Positions 61,701 through 64,000 of a DNA stretch of 64,000 nt are shown here, one piece after another. The stretch is from contig CAJUSW010000002.1 of NCBI GenBank assembly GCA_910589485.1, positions 382,978-446,977 on the forward strand. Direction: 5' to 3'. The stretch comes from an uncultured Duncaniella sp. GTDB taxonomy: Bacteria > Bacteroidota > Bacteroidia > Bacteroidales > Muribaculaceae. Under the pieces are notes generated by a model that saw only the letters and a list, made by a program, of their open reading frames with translations, searched no databases and was not told the origin of the DNA. The position numbers and the translations under genes are program-made. Within the stretch, counting starts at the first letter, position 1, and each line of letters opens with the position of its first letter.

Positions 61701-61760
61701 GGCGAATGGTAGGAGGGCCAGCATAAATAGCACGAAGTAGCCTATGCTTTTTCTTTTCAT
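58717..61760 (-). CDS. SusC/RagA-type transporter, interrupted by a one-base shift at a G7 tract
   Basis: Full gene from ATG 61760 (MKRKSIGYFVLFMLALLPFA, cleavage near AQA-S). The frame runs into TAG at 61667-61665 immediately after seven G residues (minus strand). One extra G would join it to the open frame that continues to 58717, giving 1014 aa with a carboxypeptidase-like domain (SGHIFDAEGEPLIGATVRLG), plug signature DAASTAIYGSKAANGVVVV and a complete barrel ending SFAMSFSF. Everything else is intact, so the choice is between a phase-off copy, a recent mutation or a sequence error. A GTG at 61263 opens a shortened frame but would lack a signal peptide. First gene of the SusC-SusD-DUF4843-PKD locus. 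Confidence 0.9.
61668..61674 (-). other. G7 homopolymer tract at the frameshift in susC
   Basis: Seven C residues on the plus strand (G7 on the coding strand), eleven to thirteen codons after the signal peptide cleavage region begins. Codons read AAG GGG GGG TAG; with eight G they would read AAG GGG GGG GTA GTT AGC and enter the SusC frame. Confidence 0.85.
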
Positions 61761-61905
61761 GAATCTGGCTGGTTTATTATTAATAAAAATGTGATAATGT
61801 CCGTAGAATCAGTATTCCTATGGTAAGCGTATTGATTGGTATTGGATGCATTCTCCCGAATGGGCGGATGCTTAACAATTATTGGGTATGTTAAATGCTT
61901 TTTTG

Positions 61906-61936
61906 CAAAAGTATATCAAGAGTTTTATTTATGCAA
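61906..61936 (-). promoter_or_regulatory. Promoter of the second SusCD locus
   Basis: Minus strand: TTG at 61934-61936, 20-base spacer, TACTTTTG at 61906-61913. The leader to the susC ATG would be about 140 bases, enough for regulatory structure. No anti-sigma/ECF pair is present in the window. Confidence 0.6.
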
Positions 61937-62062
61937 CAATTTTTCGATTATTTTTTATGTTTTACAACATATTTGTGTGTTTTTGTCAATTTTTGTCATC
62001 GGGTGGATGGGGATGGTGGACGTTTTTTTTGATTGTCGAGGGGCGTTGGGAGGGTAGGGGGG

Positions 62063-62201
62063 ATTATAGGACGTCTTCGACGCCCATGCGGGTGTATTTT
62101 ACCGTTTTCCCCACGCCTCCCGGTCGGGCAAATCTGCCCTGCGGGCGATTTGCACCGCCCGGTCGTGGCGGGGCTATAATTACATCGCCGCTTCGCGGCT
62201 T
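62063..62201 (-). repeat. Dispersed palindromic repeat, copy E
   Basis: Inverted relative to copy A: ATTATAGGACGTCTTCGACG end, GGGCAAATCTGCCC and GGGCGATTTGC inner palindrome, GGGGCTATAATTACATCG and end hairpin GCCGCTTCGCGGC. Confidence 0.85.
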
Positions 62202-62337
62202 GGAAGGTAGCGGCTCGGGGTGTTTTCGTTTCGCGGGTTTGGTTGGTGGGGGTGGTGGTTCCGGTTTCGTGGGTTTGGTGGATGGGATGGTGGACGGTTT
62301 TTTTTTTGATTGTCGATGGGCGTTGGGAGGGAGGGGG

Positions 62338-62478
62338 ATTATAGGACGTCTTCGACGCCCATGCGGGTGTATTTTGCCGTTTCCCCCACGCCTCCCGGTC
62401 GGGCAAATCTGCCCTGCGGGCAATTTGCGCCGCCGGTCGTGGTGGGGCTATAATTACATCGCCCCGTTCGGGGCTTAG
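62338..62478 (-). repeat. Dispersed palindromic repeat, copy F
   Basis: Near-identical to copy E except for the end hairpin, GCCCCGTTCGGGGC as in copy D, and scattered substitutions. Confidence 0.85.
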
Positions 62479-62665
62479 TGGGTAGTGGCTCGGAGTGTTT
62501 TCGTTTCGCGGGTTTGGTGGGTGGCGTTTCCGTTTCGCGGGGTTGGCGGGTAGGGGCTCGGGTTGTCGCCTTTCGTGGGTTGGTGGGACGAGGGAGTTCT
62601 CGTTTTGCAGGTTTGGTGAGGGTGGTGGTTCGTGGCGTCGCATTTTGTGGGCTTGGAGGGGGTAG
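62479..62665. repeat. Degenerate GTTTCGCGGGTTTGG-type repeats
   Basis: Successive units TTTCGTTTCGCGGGTTTGGT, TTCCGTTTCGCGGGGTTGGC, CGCCTTTCGTGGGTTGGTGG, CTCGTTTTGCAGGTTTGGTG and CGCATTTTGTGGGCTTGGAG with periods of about 30-50 bases, interleaved with GGCTCGG motifs. From 62666 to 63133 I see no repeat or gene. Confidence 0.65.
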
Positions 62666-63133
62666 GGAGAGGTGTGGTTTAATTGGATGTTTTGTTGATG
62701 TTGTAGTGGTGTTTTGATGGCGTTGTTGTTTGGGATAGGTTGGATGGTTGGGCGTGGGGTGATGGAGGGGTGGAATTTCTGGGGAATGGGGTGGGGCGGA
62801 GAAAATATTTCTGCAATTATTTGGATTTTTCGGGCGTTTTGGGCTATATTTGTGTGTCTTTTTCGTGGTTGTTGTCTCTTGCGGTGCTTTTGTGGCCCGT
62901 GGGATGGCGCTACGGGTGAGATGATGACTGCCAATGCTTATGCCTGATGCAGTAACTGTGTCGATGGGCGGGCTGGTGCCTTGGAAGCGCGGTTGCTTGT
63001 GTGGTGGCTGTGTCTATGGGCGGGCTGGTGTCTGGGTGATGCGGTTGCCTGGGTGGTGGCCGGGTCGATGGCGGTGGTCATGAGGGTGTAGTTTCGATTA
63101 AAATGTAATTTATTATAATTATAATAAGGTATT

Positions 63134-63607
63134 ATGGCTTCTTCTTCAGAACGTTTTGATGATATTGATATCAAGATTCTCCGTTTGCTTCAGCAGAATG
63201 CGCGTCTTACGCTTAAGGAGATCGGGTCGCAGGTGAATCTTTCGTCGACTCCGGTGTATGAGCGGTTCAGGCGGCTTGAGCGGGAGGGTTATATTAAGAA
63301 GTATGTGGCTGTGCTCGATGAGGAGAAGCTGAATATGGGGCTCACTGTCTATTGCAGTGTGAAGCTGAAGCAGCAGACTCTTGAGCAGAGCGAGATGTTT
63401 GCGAAGGTGATAAGTGAGATCAGGGAGGTGACTGAGTGCTATAATATTTCGGGGCAGAATGATTTTCTGCTTAAGATCCAGGCGGCGAATATGGCGGCTT
63501 ACAGGGAGTTTGTGCTTCATGTGCTCGGGGCTATGGACCAGGTGTGGTCGTATGAGTCGACGTTTGTGATGGATACTGTGAAGCATGATTACGGTCTGAC
63601 GATCTGA
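63134..63607 (+). CDS. Lrp/AsnC-family transcriptional regulator
   Basis: 157 aa. N-terminal helix-turn-helix with FDDIDIKILRLLQQNARLTL and IGSQVNLSSTPVYERFRRLE, then the RAM ligand-binding domain (about 68-150; VYCSVKLKQQ, VTECYNISGQNDFLLKIQA), which senses amino acids in relatives. Length is standard. It stands alone, divergent from the second SusCD locus across 1.3 kb of repeats, so it need not regulate that locus. No full promoter match upstream. Confidence 0.94.
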   Translation: MASSSERFDDIDIKILRLLQQNARLTLKEIGSQVNLSSTPVYERFRRLEREGYIKKYVAVLDEEKLNMGLTVYCSVKLKQQTLEQSEMFAKVISEIREVTECYNISGQNDFLLKIQAANMAAYREFVLHVLGAMDQVWSYESTFVMDTVKHDYGLTI

Positions 63608-63862
63608 CGGGCCGGCTTTCGCGGTGGCGTGAGGGCGTGGCTGTGGGCTGTGCCTATGTCGCCGTGCGGGGTGGTTGGACCGGGGGTGTACTGTGTGATG
63701 CGCTATATATGGCTATATAATATAGGTGTAGTGAAGCGGGTGGCGGTGCCGGCAGGCCGGAAGTCGACCGTGATGCGATTTTTGCGACTCGGGCTAACGG
63801 GCGGTGTCTCAGGGGGATGAGATGGGAGGTGATAAAAAAGGTGTAAATTTTTTGCGAAAATA

Positions 63863-63894
63863 TTTGCATAGTAAAAATATTCATCGTAATTTTG
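63863..63894 (+). promoter_or_regulatory. Promoter of the tRNA gene
   Basis: TTTG at 63863-63866, 20-base spacer and TAATTTTG at 63887-63894, a full Bacteroidota match 53 bases before the tRNA. The rest of the 63608-63947 gap shows nothing I can support. Confidence 0.65.
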
Positions 63895-63947
63895 CATCGC
63901 AATTGAGAGACAGAGTTGCTCGAAGTTGCTGAGAACATAGAATTATT

Positions 63948-64000
63948 GCCTCTTTAGCTCAGTTGGCCAGAGCACGTGATTTGTAATCTCGGGGTCGTTG
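63948..64000 (+). tRNA. tRNA-Thr (anticodon TGT), 3' part outside window
   Basis: GCCTCTTTAGCTCAGTTGG matches the tRNA 5' end and D-arm (stem GCTC/GAGC, AGTTGG loop). The anticodon loop reads TTTGTAA, giving TGT, which decodes ACA. The sequence is cut in the variable/T-arm region by the window edge; the acceptor 3' half cannot be checked. Confidence 0.88.

Larger units (their letters stand above)
62003..62550. repeat. Tandem duplication of about 275 bases containing repeat copies E and F
   Basis: The block starting GTGGATGGGGATGGTGGACG at 62003 recurs at 62278 (GTGGATGGGATGGTGGACGG). Each unit holds a poly-T stretch, GATTGTCGA-GGGCGTTGGGAGG, one palindromic repeat copy and a GTTTCGCGGGTTTGG tail. 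Differences between the units are scattered single bases and small gaps. The 61761-63133 region has no gene I can support. Confidence 0.75.

Noticed and set aside
61996..62934. Open frame of 312 codons on the minus strand through the repeat region (and plus-strand frames at 61882 and 62478)
   Set aside because: Translation is only repeat sequence (recurring NPRNEN- and APPRPG-like strings) without any domain; open because the repeats lack stops in some frames.
63629..63820. 63-codon frame between the Lrp gene and the tRNA
   Set aside because: No promoter, no recognisable domain, composition unlike neighbours; probably chance.

Overview
The window reads as a chromosomal segment of a Bacteroidales bacterium, most likely a G+C-rich gut lineage such as Muribaculaceae. 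The order-level call rests on two SusC/SusD pairs, an NVEALA peptide, a BlaI plus M56-TonB module, an Rnf complex, and many promoters of the Bacteroidota form (TTTG or TTG, about 20 bases, then TAnnTTTG). The family-level call is a guess from base composition and gene style.

Layout on the left: 1-10.5 kb (+) is a polysaccharide utilisation locus (PUL): SusC (cut by the window edge), SusD, a terminator, then a tandem-domain GH43, a GH127 beta-L-arabinofuranosidase and a BNR_4 propeller enzyme, suggesting an arabinose-decorated plant glycan. 10.6-11.3 kb is a small gene pair resembling a GNAT toxin-antitoxin module. 11.5-19.6 kb (+) is mostly housekeeping: a DUF5106/thioredoxin-fold protein, DoxX, MnmA, bifunctional nuclease, a nucleoside transporter, RsmE, KdsA and a TPR protein. 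19.9-25.5 kb (-) holds an SGNH esterase, a PL10-CE8 pectin enzyme, a flippase and RuvB. 25.6-28.6 kb (-) is a large outer-membrane barrel protein.

Middle: 28.7-31.0 kb (-) is a visibly AT-rich cassette with a thioredoxin-fold/DUF1573 lipoprotein, a cysteine-rich NVEALA peptide and a 6-bladed propeller lipoprotein. 31.3-36.3 kb (-) is a TolC-HlyD-ABC2-ABC2 export operon without an ATPase. Divergent from it, 36.6-41.8 kb (+) holds a BlaI repressor, an M56 peptidase with TonB C-terminal domain and a paralogue of the 25.6 kb barrel. A lipoprotein and an orphan Pro/Ser/Thr-rich protein follow. 44.4-47.1 kb (-) is an rnfDGEA block without adjacent rnfB or rnfC, and 47.3-54.0 kb (-) carries a Ca/Na exchanger, a uracil-DNA-glycosylase-like protein, EF-P, SlyD, a zinc-ribbon protein, Nif3 and AspS.

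Right: 54.7-61.8 kb (-) is a second SusC/SusD locus with DUF4843 and PKD-like lipoproteins and no glycan-degrading enzyme. Its SusC is out of frame by one base at a G7 tract just after the signal peptide, so it is either phase-variable, broken or mis-sequenced. An Lrp/AsnC regulator and the start of a tRNA-Thr close the window.

Intergenic regions carry six copies of a roughly 100-145 bp palindromic repeat with hairpin ends and an optional inner hairpin, plus several local tandem repeats. The repeat family, the G-tract SusC, the NVEALA cassette and the BlaI/M56/barrel module are the parts most worth following up.
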